Below are positions 21,594 through 32,300 of a stretch of DNA of 64,000 nt, one piece after another; the first letter of the stretch is position 1; each line of letters starts with the position of its first letter. Both the position numbers and the translations under genes were made by a program. The notes below the pieces were generated by a model. That model did no database searches. It had not been told where the DNA came from and worked only from the letters and a program-made list of their open reading frames with translations. Location: assembly GCF_000003815.2 (NCBI RefSeq), contig NC_049994.1, positions 3,910,946 through 3,974,945 on the forward strand, written 5' to 3'. The DNA is from Branchiostoma floridae (lineage: Eukaryota; Chordata; Leptocardii; Amphioxiformes; Branchiostomatidae).

Positions 21594-23771
21594 ATGTCGG
21601 TGAAGTATGTGTACATCCGCCATGCCGTGAACGGGATGCTATTGACCGTGGCCGACAAAGGTGACCCCACCAACTCCCAACTCGTGCTGAAACCTAACAT
21701 CGGTGGAGATGACAGTCAGGTCGGTAGGCGGCGTTCCTTCACACACAATTTCGTCATACCAACGTTGGTCTTTCACTATGAGAGGCTCATTTTCCTTTCA
21801 GGTCTCTGAAGTTATTTCGGTGCACTGAAAGTAATATAACTAGAAAGGCCGACATTTGCTCGAGAGCAAATACTGCATATTTTAGCCGTCTCCCTCGCCG
21901 TGCAACAATAGACTGTTCCAAAACAATGTATGACATACAGTCTTTTTATGACAATTACAACATGCATTTAGTCAAGTAGCCTAAGAGGCACTTTTTCGCT
22001 GTTACCGTACGACAGCGTTACTCAGAACCTCACCCTAGCGTACAGCTACAGCTATTAGCTATCAAACTGACAAAAATTACCTGCTAATTTCTTCAATTAC
22101 GAACAAACTTTTACCAACCTATTGTTTGAGATCAGTTAGGCTGGCTTACAGGGGGGGGGGCTGGGGTGTTTTTTACCACTTAACACCCATCCATGCAGTC
22201 ATTTACATTTTGAGGGGTCGGAACTGTTTTAGAGTGCACAATCGGAATAATACATGAATGAGACCTTAGAATTCTGTAATGTATGTACGTTAGTAGTTTT
22301 TTAAATGTAAATGTGCCTAGCCTCCATAGCAGGCTCTCTGGTGCCTTTTTGGGCTCATAATACACTTTTGCTGGCCATTTCTTTTTGTACTGGGTCGCTG
22401 ATTGCTGGCCCTTTCAGAGGGGCCGGCAGTCTGGGACCCGTATACAAAGAAAGACAAAGATAAACTTGAAAGGGTACAGAATCAAGCTGCCAGATTCTGT
22501 ACGAACAACTACAACAGGGATGCTAGTGTTACCAAAATGAAAACAGATCTGCAGTGGACATCACTTGACGACAGAAGGAAAATGTCCTGACTTTGCATGA
22601 TGTACAAAATGACCAATAAACTGGTGGACGTACCGACTGATAAGTATCTAATACCAGCTCAAAAACGAACAAGAAACAGCCATGACTTCAAGTACAAGAG
22701 TTACCAACCTAGGATTGATGTGTTCAAAAATTCGTATTTTCCCAGAACTATAGTAGAGTGGAATTTGTTATCACCAAACACAGTAGGGGCATCATCTCTG
22801 GATAGTTTCAAAGAACGCTTGAAATAGATGTGCAAAAGTTAGATGTGACGGGTCCTTCGGTGTAATATAACCAGCTGCTGCCGCGCCGCGTGCCTGCGAA
22901 GCTGGTGTGTTACGCCAAAGGGCGGTTATACCGGATATATAGATACAGATACGTACAGACACAGATACGTAAAATGTGCCGACGTTTAACATTGATTGAT
23001 GCAACTGATTCCCGTGTCTATGTTCCTTAGATCTTCAGGTATTCGGACTCTGTTCTTTGCACTAATCTGACGTCAGGCGACAGCGAGTTGGCCTGTCAGT
23101 TTGTACCAAACGACTGCTGCGCCATGGGACCCTGTAATAAGGTAAACCTCGCCACGAATTCATGTACAACAAAAGGTTTTCCATCGATTTATGATTGGCC
23201 GTATTTTGTACGAGAAAAGACTCCAGACTTGTCTTTTTTGTCCGTGGTGTTTAGGGAGTGGTATGTCTCTGTTCTGATATGCCTAATGTCTGAGATAAAG
23301 TGGCATCATATGTTTATTCTACGAATTATCATTATACAATAAGGAGGTTCACGATTTTAGACTCATGCGCACCGAAATGTACTGTGGGGGATAGGTCAAA
23401 GGTTAAGGCCCCTGACTTATAAATAGTTCATTGTCTCAATCATGGTACCATTTGCTTATTAATAATGTTCAGGTGTTTTTGTTTATGTCTTTTACGTATA
23501 CATATTACCCATGCACATTTAACTACGTACTTTATAATAATAGAATCGTGAAGCTCCTTATTCTACCTGTATGATTTCTCATTTCATTTCGTTAATTCCA
23601 TAGGGTTTTAACCAGAAGTGGTTCCATGGCGATGACGACAAGACTTTAATGTCCGGACAGGACTCCACCCTGTGTCTCACCGCGGAAGGAAACGATGGTG
23701 AAGCGGTCAGGGTCAAGCCCAAAGCCTACCCAATCACCGCCAAGCAGCAGTGGGACGTCATCCAGATGTAA
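21594..23771 (+). CDS. Gene C: diverged ricin B-type lectin paralogue, 3 coding exons
   Basis: Exons 21594-21719, 23031-23141 and 23604-23771 join in phase 0 to 134 residues. The first exon starts MSVKYVYIRHAVNGMLLTV; the last ends AKQQWDVIQM with TAA. The first exon boundary sits at the same place as in genes A and B (after Q of QxW), but the motif reads SQIF, so the tryptophan is lost. The second and third are NQKW and KQQW. The exons equivalent to 3 and 4 of genes A/B are joined in one 168-bp exon, consistent with intron loss here or gain in A/B. The second exon is cysteine-rich (NDCCAMGPCNK). A LINE remnant sits in the 1.3-kb first intron. AATAAA at 24153 is a likely polyadenylation signal. 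Most diverged member of the trio; altered sugar binding is possible but not shown. Confidence 0.85.
21838..21930 (+). mobile_element. Interspersed repeat end, related to 49430-49520
   Basis: ACTAGAAAGGCCGACATTTG, palindrome ATTTGCTCGAGAGCAAAT, then CAACAATAGACTGTTCCAAA; the same order recurs at 49432. In the first intron of lectin gene C. Confidence 0.75.
22402..22850 (+). pseudogene. C-terminal remnant of a non-LTR retrotransposon reverse transcriptase
   Basis: Reads AVWDPYTKKDKDKLERVQNQ, then MYKMTNKLVDVPTDKYLIPA, then GASSLDSFKERLK. This is the conserved end of CR1/L2/Jockey-type ORF2 proteins, where VWDPYT, RVQNQAARF and SFKERL are landmarks. One in-frame TGA at 22588-22590 splits it. 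The 3' part (to about 22975) ends in an AGATACAGATACG-like tail. It lies in the first intron of lectin gene C, sense to it. Confidence 0.85.
23375..23440 (+). repeat. Interspersed repeat fragment ('GGCCCCTGACTT' family)
   Basis: ATAGGTCAAAGGTTAAGGCC then CCTGACTTATAAA matches repeats at 61010-61110 and 61890-62000. In the second intron of lectin gene C. Confidence 0.6.
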
Positions 23772-24152
23772 CCATGGCGTCATTCGAAGTTATCAATGGT
23801 GTACAATCAGGCTCGCCCCCGGAGCGCCGCCAAAAAATGTATACCAAGTTTTGCATGCATCTCGATAATTCTAAACAGGAAAAGATAGCAATGGGAAAAG
23901 ATGCAGGCTGTATGTGTCTGAATTACATCTATTGCTTTACTTGCAAGCTGTAGTTAAGTATGAATGTGGTAGGAGGCGCTACAGAGTGGTGATACGACCT
24001 TCACTATTTTTTCGGATCTTTGCAGCATGGACATGAATTCATGTCTGGCGTGTAATATTTCAAGTAAGATTCTACTTTATTCATGCTAAGTATGTTACAC
24101 TATTGCTCCTATTACTGTACTGTAGTATTTTTGTTATAGCCTAAAACGAGTC

Positions 24153-24158
24153 AATAAA
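24153..24158 (+). terminator. AATAAA polyadenylation signal, gene C
   Basis: AATAAA 380 bases after the TAA stop; T-rich sequence follows within 40 bases. Confidence 0.55.
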
Positions 24159-24199
24159 CGACAGCTAAAACTTTCTAATCACAGTTTATTTTGTCTATG

Positions 24200-25770
24200 T
24201 TCATGTAATTCTGTAGAATTCTTATAGAAACGTAGATGCATGATCCACAAAGAGTAATTGAATGGTTGATATTTCAAAGTCAATGGCTCGAGTGTGGCTG
24301 ACCAGTCCCAAGTTGTGCTATCGGTGGAGCATGTGCGCCCCCTACCGACTTTGATGTGAAGGTCATGGCACTTCTACAAAGGGTAGGTTTGTCAGCTGGT
24401 AGAAAAACATTGTTGATGTCTCTGACGATTTCTGTTCTTGGGCCACGAGCACAACATTATTTAAGCGGCATTATATGGGTATAACCATGTCTTTTTGTGG
24501 ACAAATGCGGGTCGGAAGACCCACAAGAGATGGAACTATACACATGTGACTCCTCAATGATACTTTTGGTCACCATCTTGCTTGGGTTATTTAAAAACTC
24601 TTACTTATGAACACATTCGCAGCGTTCGGCAAATGCAAAAGCTCAGAAAGAGAAATGACACAAACTGGAGCGTATGTAGGCAACCCATATCTCCGTCAAT
24701 AATACTGAAATATTCTAAAGTATATCCTTCGTCAATACTGCTAAAAAGGATATGCATGAGGTACTCATATACACCATTTGTCCGACACAAAGGATAGAAT
24801 CATTACGTAAACGCACTTCATCAAATAGAGTCTATGATCGCACTCTATCACTTGCAAATGGGTTGAGACAAGAATATGAAACGTTGAATACGTCACAAGA
24901 TTCGGCAAGAATGATACATTACAAATGTCACCGACATGAAATATTATTTTTGTTATTACTGAACACAACTAGAGTCCACTAGATAATGTATACATGTATT
25001 TATAGGGAATTTCGTACAAATGGTCCAGTGACTTCTTGCATTGGTCGCATATTCGGTGCAGACACGTTAGTTTGTACTGTATAGGCACGATCATTATTTA
25101 TACTATACAAGATCTCCACAAATACGGAGATTTTTTTGCTTCTTTGAGAAGGAAAAAATGAAGAAACAAAAAACATAATGATTATGTTTTGTTTCAGGTA
25201 CAGCTTTGACAACAGTTTTTACATCGTTAATAGTAAATAGTTTGTTCTAAAATTGGAATGTTGTGCTCGCAAAAGTTTTAGTTAGTCAAACTTAAAAAGT
25301 GCTACTACTACTAGGAATACATATTTTGTGTTTTGTTGCAATCTGAAAAAAATGGATTTTCACATTTTTAGACACGTGATATTTTGAACGGTGTCAAATG
25401 CCTTCATTACATCAGCAATGACATGTTTCAAATCTCATAAACATAACCTAACTTAATAATTATCTATGAGCCGGCAAAATTGTAGCCAGCTGTATAAAGT
25501 ATAAGTAATTATGCTCCACTTCTTCGACATAGCCCTCACCGAAAATAGAAAAAAAGGAACATTTGAAATTCATTGATTATGTAATAGATACACCTCATCC
25601 ATGTCAAGGCACGGCTCCTATGGACGAGCTCACAGTCCTGTTTTGGAATGAACCAATCCGAGTTCTTCAAAACATAACAGGACGTTTTAACTCACAACCT
25701 TTTACAGCAATTTCGCGTTCTTCATTTCCAACATCCGGGTCCTGGTATGGAAATCAGTCCACCAATAGGA
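24200..25770. other. Convergent intergenic stretch between lectin gene C and the PDE11-like gene
   Basis: About 1.6 kb of AT-rich sequence; small ORFs only, no recognised coding or repeat family. A short palindrome (ATCTCCACAAATACGGAGAT) lies near 25110. Confidence 0.6.
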
Positions 25771-25774
25771 GCCA

Positions 25775-25780
25775 TTTATT
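25775..25780 (-). terminator. Possible AATAAA polyadenylation signal of the PDE11-like gene
   Basis: tttatt on the + strand is AATAAA on the - strand, 133 bases after the TGA stop. A short 3' UTR would follow. Other signals further down cannot be excluded. Confidence 0.35.
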
Positions 25781-25912
25781 GGTCCACAACAAACCACAGC
25801 TGCAGGAGCCGATGGGCCATCCGATTGTCCCATCATGCCATTCGTATCCAAGATGGCGTCTTGCAAATATTTCAGAGCTCTGTTTTCACAGAAAGTACGT
25901 CTATTTTTTTCG

Positions 25913-26374
25913 TCAAGACTGTGCACCATTGCCTCCCTTCTCCTCGTAGCTTCTCCATTTTCTCGACACGATGATTTGCCGGTCGGATATGCTGGTTTGT
26001 ACCTTTAACCTACGGTCAAACGGTCTTCCCGTGATGCTATGCCGTTTAGACGTCAACCCCCTCCGCTCGAACAGAGGTTCCTGGAAGTGTACGGCTTTGA
26101 CTTCCCTCGGTGTAGGGGGAGGTGCTTTCGGACTGGAAGGGCCTTCCTCTATGCTGTCAAAACTTCTGCGTAGGGCTTCTTCCTCCCTGTATTCTGCTGT
26201 GACACTGCTAGGGTCCTCTCCACCGGAATCTGTACTTCCTGCTATGGCCCTGTCCTCGTCACTCTGAACACTCATGCTGCTTTTTCTCTCTTCGTTCAGT
26301 TTCAGCCATTTGTCCCGATTCGACATGACTCCATCCCGTAAAGGTGCTAGTCTTGGTTCCACTTTTACCAGAGC
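25913..26374 (-). CDS. PDE11A: PDE11-like last coding exon: end of catalytic domain plus long C-terminal tail
   Basis: Acceptor TTCTAG at 26375 side, then [20 protein letters not shown] and [10 protein letters not shown], which close the catalytic domain as in PDE11. About 120 further residues follow before TGA (25913-25915). The tail is acidic and serine-rich ([20 protein letters not shown]), then has a proline-directed segment ([14 protein letters not shown]) and a basic end ([16 protein letters not shown]). It is longer than the tail I know in vertebrate PDE11A; no domain is recognised in it. It may be a regulatory, phosphorylated region (inference). Confidence 0.88.
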   Translation of the reverse strand, partial: ALVKVEPRLAPLRDGVMSNRDKWLKLNEERKSSMSVQSDEDRAIAGSTDSGGEDPSSVTAEYREEEALRRSFDSIEEGPSSPKAPPPTPREVKAVHFQEPLFERRGLTSKRHSITGRPFDRRLKVQTSISDRQIIVSRKWRSYEEKGGNGAQS

Positions 26375-29300
26375 CTAGAATGAAATTTGCACATTATTAC
26401 AACAATTTTCATCGAAGCAGACGATCTTACTACAGCTTGTCCTTATACAGTTTACTGGACCAAGTGATGTAATCACATCAGGAAGTTAAGAAAAACACAT
26501 CAAAACCTATTCATCTTTTAGCGTTACAGTCTTGCAGATATACCTCAAGTTATAGGTAGGAGTTAACATGAGAGTATGTATAGATTAAACAGAAAGATAG
26601 GTCGTAAGCGTCACTTTACTTTTTTAGTGTCGCTACACCTCCAAAAATGATGCGTTCTGTTTCTTTGAGCCAAAAGTCAGAAAAATATGAATATGAATAA
26701 TTTTCAATAAATTTCTATATGCAGAGTCTCACTCGCGGCATATATGATATACCATGAGAAGGCTCTGCTAAACCGGGCTGAGGTTTCCATGCTTGTGGGT
26801 GTGGCTTCTAATCAGTCGTCAGCCAATCAGAGAATACGCTTGTACTNNNNNNNNNNNNNNNNNNNNNNNNNNNNNNNNNNNNNNNNNNNNNNNNNNNNNN
26901 NNNNNNNNNNNNNNNNNNNNNNNNNNNNNNNNNNNNNNNNNNNNNNCATAAAGAGGGAAACAAACGCTGTCTATCCACCCAAGTTGCATCTCTGGTAGAT
27001 CGTCCTTTCTTCGCCTGTCAAACAAAGCCTGGAACGACAAGTGGGACAAATAAGCTTGTTTTACAGTATTGGTGGTATATAATCTGTAATCTATATGGGT
27101 TGTATACTTTATTCAGGTACGATACTCCAGCATCAACTGAATTAGCAATATGATAACTTGATGATCTGACAATTTTGGGGTGGGGTCACTCTGTATTTGT
27201 TTTTATAATTATCGTCATTATCATCGACGTCATCATCATCAACATCACCACCAACATCATCATCACCATTACCAACATTATCAATATCACTAACGTCATA
27301 ACTGTCATCATCATCATTATAACGGTTATCATCTTTATCGTCATTTTTGTTATCATCATCGCATCATCATCAATTTTATTATCATCATCACAAACTTCAT
27401 CATCATTCTATCATCATCATTACCGTCTTTGTAGAGGTGCAGCGTCTATTAGTTATTATCATCATTTAATAGATCATGCAATTACTAATTGTAACTTCTA
27501 TCATTTGCTTAGATATCAGAAATGTTGAAGATACCGCTGGTTCCAAGTTGAGCTCAGCGCGCTCCTTGTCTCCTTGGTCAAAAAATTCACTCGTCACCAG
27601 TTCGGCAACCTGGGGTAAAAATTTCGGAATCAATCGTCAGTGCAGACATTACAAAAAAAATGTTTGTCTTATCTACATGTGTACATATGTTATTATTTGG
27701 GTTTCAACCTTGTAATCTGTATCTTTGGTATGTTTTGTTTGAACCTTTCCTTTTCCCTAATGACCCTGGTGAAAAGAGGCCAGCAGATTTTTAATTAATA
27801 AATAAAGACTCAAATATGTACAAGAAGGAAAATATCTGCTCTACTCTACTATCTGAGAAAAACATTGTCATTGTCATAACTATATACTTGAGTTGCCTTA
27901 AAATAGTTAAACTAGAATACAACAAACAGGTCGGTGGTAGGTTTGGTTTCGACTTCCGCGAACCTTTGACCCACTCGTGACGTCACACAAAGACAGTGGA
28001 TCAACTTTTTCATGACGGCAGACGGACACGGCCGAAAATGTATCAAGAAAAAACATCGTACCAACACAAAGTAGCTTTTCATCGTAATACGGTTTAGTAC
28101 ATTAATGTTTAACTGACCTTTTTCTGTATTTCCCAGGGTTTTGTAACAGCAGCGAGATCACATGCCGTCATCAACATACCACTGTAAAGTAATAATGTTC
28201 ATAACCTGAAGTTAAGCAAGGTAACAATTCATGATTTTATGTTCCTTCTAGTTAAACCACCCAAATCTCTCTCCACTTCTCATATGTTGCCCAACGTCCT
28301 TTGCTTAGAATAAGGGGTTTATTCTATGTAAGCGTTTTCACTTTATGATGCATGTATTTCAAATGGCATCAAATATCAGCATTTATACCTGTAATGCCAT
28401 CTACATTGTCTTGTTGCAATTTTAGTAAAATGAATAAAAGCAGCCACGGAAGCAAGTGGATAGACTTTGGAAACGGTCAGACGTTCCAGTTTGTCACTCA
28501 TGAAAGGTAGTGGAATTAACCTGAAACGTCTGGCCGTTTCAAAATCTATACAGGTACCTGAATAAGTGTTATCATGCTTATCCTTAACTGTCAGAATTTC
28601 TTACCTTCACCGACGTACAGTTAGCTAACGTCATTTGACGTTAGTGTTACATGTTTTGAAATGATGTCTTGATATATGAGCTATCAACAGCCAAAATGAT
28701 ATCTGATGAAAGCGTATGCTTAAATTTTCTTGCCAGATTTCTTTATTGTATGCTTGGGTATTTTCATTTATTGAAATACGAAGTTATGAGATTAGAAATA
28801 TCGTGCATGACACGGATTCATTCATTGGTAAAAAATTATTTTGGCCACATACTAACCGTAACATTTCGCGATGCTTCTTGTCATTTCTGTCAAACTCGCC
28901 ACTGCTCGCAAGGGAGAAAAACTCCTTCCTAATCCTAAAGTCAAAAGAGACAATATAATAATTGTTGATGTAGCTAGAGCATTGATTTTTATATTATTTA
29001 GATGGTATTTTCAACAAGTTTTACAGACACTCAAGAGGTGAATTTTCATATATAATGTATTCCTGTCGCTTTATTATGTATACCTTCACGGATGGAAAAC
29101 ACATTTTTGCTAAGTTTATTCTTCTATCGATCCAAATATATAAAGGTTAATGGTCGTAATTGATAGAATAGAAGGCAGCCTGTGGTGTTTAACTACATTA
29201 TGTAGCAAGTGTTAGGACAGAGCAGGAGGGGCTGGTCACCATGTATATATGAATACGCTTGAGTGCGAATAGACAAAGCAGTATAGTTAGCTTGCTTAGA

Positions 29301-32300
29301 CCAAGTGAAGGTTAAAATTAAGCACTTCCTTGCAAATGTTACCTGCCTTGTCTGCATAACATGTTACATCTTTAATAAGATATAAAATACATAGGCTGCC
29401 ACTTGCATATATACAGTAATGTCTGCAGTTACATTGTATGTCTGTTTTACTTACTGGAAGTGCAGTGTGAGGTCCGTCGACAAGATGGCGTGCTTTAACA
29501 TTTTCATCACCTTACTGTATTCTTCGTTCGTGAGGTTGGAAAATATGTTGTGGCTCTGAGATACAAGAATAATCAATCACAAAAAGCTTAATTTCATAAG
29601 ATGACTAGTTAATAGAATTTTTCATCAATCAGTGACTTATCTTGCAACTCTCGCGAGAACTAGGTCACTCCGTGAACAAGATGGACTGGATAGCCATCGA
29701 AAATTTGGAGGTACGTTCTACTTACCTTTGATAAGTCACTGATTGATGAAAAATTCTATTAACTGTGAACATACGTGACTAATGAATCTCTTCAACGATA
29801 AGATGACTAATATGTAAGAAGACGAATGGACAAAATACCTTCTGAGGTAATGACAAATAGATCCTGAAACATTTACTATCTGTTAGTTTCTATTGTAAAT
29901 TGCTTTTGGTATTTGTTAGAGCCTTATGTTAGGTGTTTGGTTCTACCTGATTGTTAAGAATCATGACGGCATGGTTGAAATGGTGGTGCTCCATGGTGGC
30001 AAAAGTTCCGTACAGTTTGGCAAGCGGCGACTGGCTTCTGCATAGGACAGAAAAAAACAAGGTGAAATCTGTAGGGTACAACCTTTTGTAAAGCCTTGGG
30101 CGCACTTCAAATGCTTGAAACTTCAACGCATTTTTACCTCCATGCACTGAGTTTTTGTTTTTGATGCGCATATGTTGGTAGTTATACTGTCGACACATGC
30201 TATTAGAGAGTAAGGAAGTATATAGGAAGACGAAGTCACCACAAAGTTCAAAATTGAGGAAGTGACAGAAAGTAGAGTTCAGAGGTGGTAGAACTAGTTG
30301 TTTATCACAGGTGACAGACATTCCAGGTCAAGGGTCAATGGAAGAGGCTAATAATACAGTGGGACGCATTGCTGCAGTATATCTTTCATATGACAGTCCA
30401 ATTCGCAGTGTAGTGACGAGAAGTTATAGATAGGCATATGTAATGTTTCTCGTTTGCATTATTGATTGATTATAATCAAACAACAGATACGAGAAACTCT
30501 AGACATTTCAAGGAGGCGTGATATCTTGGAACTCACTTTTGCTGGAACGCGTTGTTCGTTCCTCTGTGGTCCAGGTCATGACAGAGACAAGCGACAAGAA
30601 GAACCAACATCTCCATGGACGACATCTTCTCAGCGAGGCCCCCTGCCTGTAGTACCAAGGATTACAGAATAATCACCAACCGTTCTGTGACAATGTCTTG
30701 TACGTGCTATGAAGCTGAGCAGCGAAGTAAGACATTTCCTTGCTGTCATGCTATTTTCCTACCAAGCCAGCAAACGTCTGCGAGGATTCCTTTCATACTA
30801 GTTGTTGCAGTAGATATAAATCTAGCTGGGTCATGCGGACTACCATGCATTTGGACTACAGGGAAGGACATGCAATGCGTGCCGGTGATGGGGGTACTAT
30901 CTCTAATCTACCTAAGTTTTCCGAAGCGTGAGGAAAAACGGGCTAACGGTCCAGCTCCTTCGTGAAACAAGGAATCCCGCAGATATTTTGCTGACTTGTG
31001 TAACAGTACCACAATAACCATAATAGTGGTTTGAAATGCTGAAAAATAGTTTGACAGCAAGGATAATTTTTGGCGACGCCTCAGGGCGAGCCAAATGATG
31101 TACTTCGCTGCTCCTAAGTCTACTAGGCGGGATGTGCATGGGTGGTAGGGGAGCTGCTCCTCTAGTCCCAGGGGCCTGGGAACTTACTTGTTGCCTTAAT
31201 TGGTCACCTGGGTCATCTGAGAATAAGTCTTCTCCCATACCACCATTCTGTAAAACAGCACATGACATGACAGGGGTAGGGGTTGGAGATTTCTTCTATG
31301 TTATGGAAAATCCACCGGAAGTCAGGAACCGGTCAGTGCACGTTTTTAACATAAAACAGATAACATAGACAGAAAGACCAATGGAGCTATACATCGATAC
31401 ACAGACATATAAACGGTAGATGCACGTACAAATACCATTAGATAGAACAATAGCGATACATAGAGTACATAGAGAGATAGGTAGAACTATAGTTAAAATA
31501 AATAGAAGGATAAAAAGAACAATAGACACATAGACTTATAAGTATCATTAGATAGAATGATAGGTAGAGAGAGAGATAGGTAGGTAGAATTATAGCTAAA
31601 TAGATAGAAAGATAACAAGAACAAAAATACCTAGACTTATAAAAATCATTAGATATAACGACACAATAGATCCAACAATATAACATTACATAGAGAGACG
31701 CTTGATAAATATCATTAGAAAGAACGAACAATAGAGAGAAAGATAGATAGATGGTAGATAAATCATCAAAATGATAGATTGATTGACTGATTGATAGACA
31801 TAATAGATGGCATATCAATGGAAACATATCTCAAGGAAACAGATAGACGCAGTTGGTACCTCAAGAGGAAACTGAATGATTCTACAGAGCAAAAGAATCT
31901 TTTGCATTTTCCCAAATTATCGTTACTCGTACTAGGCTTCGTTGTGATTTCTAATGGGAGGCATTGTCTGAGAGTCTGACTTGTCGAGCTAGTGGTCTCT
32001 TCTTACAAACTGATTCTACTAAATAAAAGATTCTTAGCATTTTCTCCAAATGTCATAACCTGCATTAGGCTTCGTTGTAATTTCTAATGAGTATCATTGT
32101 CTGAGAGTCATTGGACACTTGTCTAGCTAGTGATCTCTTCTTAGTATAGAAAACTATAGCAATGATAATCACTTGGGACAGATTTTACCGTGAGCAAGGC
32201 GTGCATGACCTGGCACACGTTGAAGGCGTGCCTCCAGTTGTGGTAGGCCACGTTTCTGTAGTTCTTCCTCACAGTCAGCATCAACCTGCACAGCGTCTGC

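Noticed and set aside
25563-26267. + strand ORFs of 128 and 98 residues
   Set aside because: Antisense shadows of the last PDE11-like exon and its 3' UTR.
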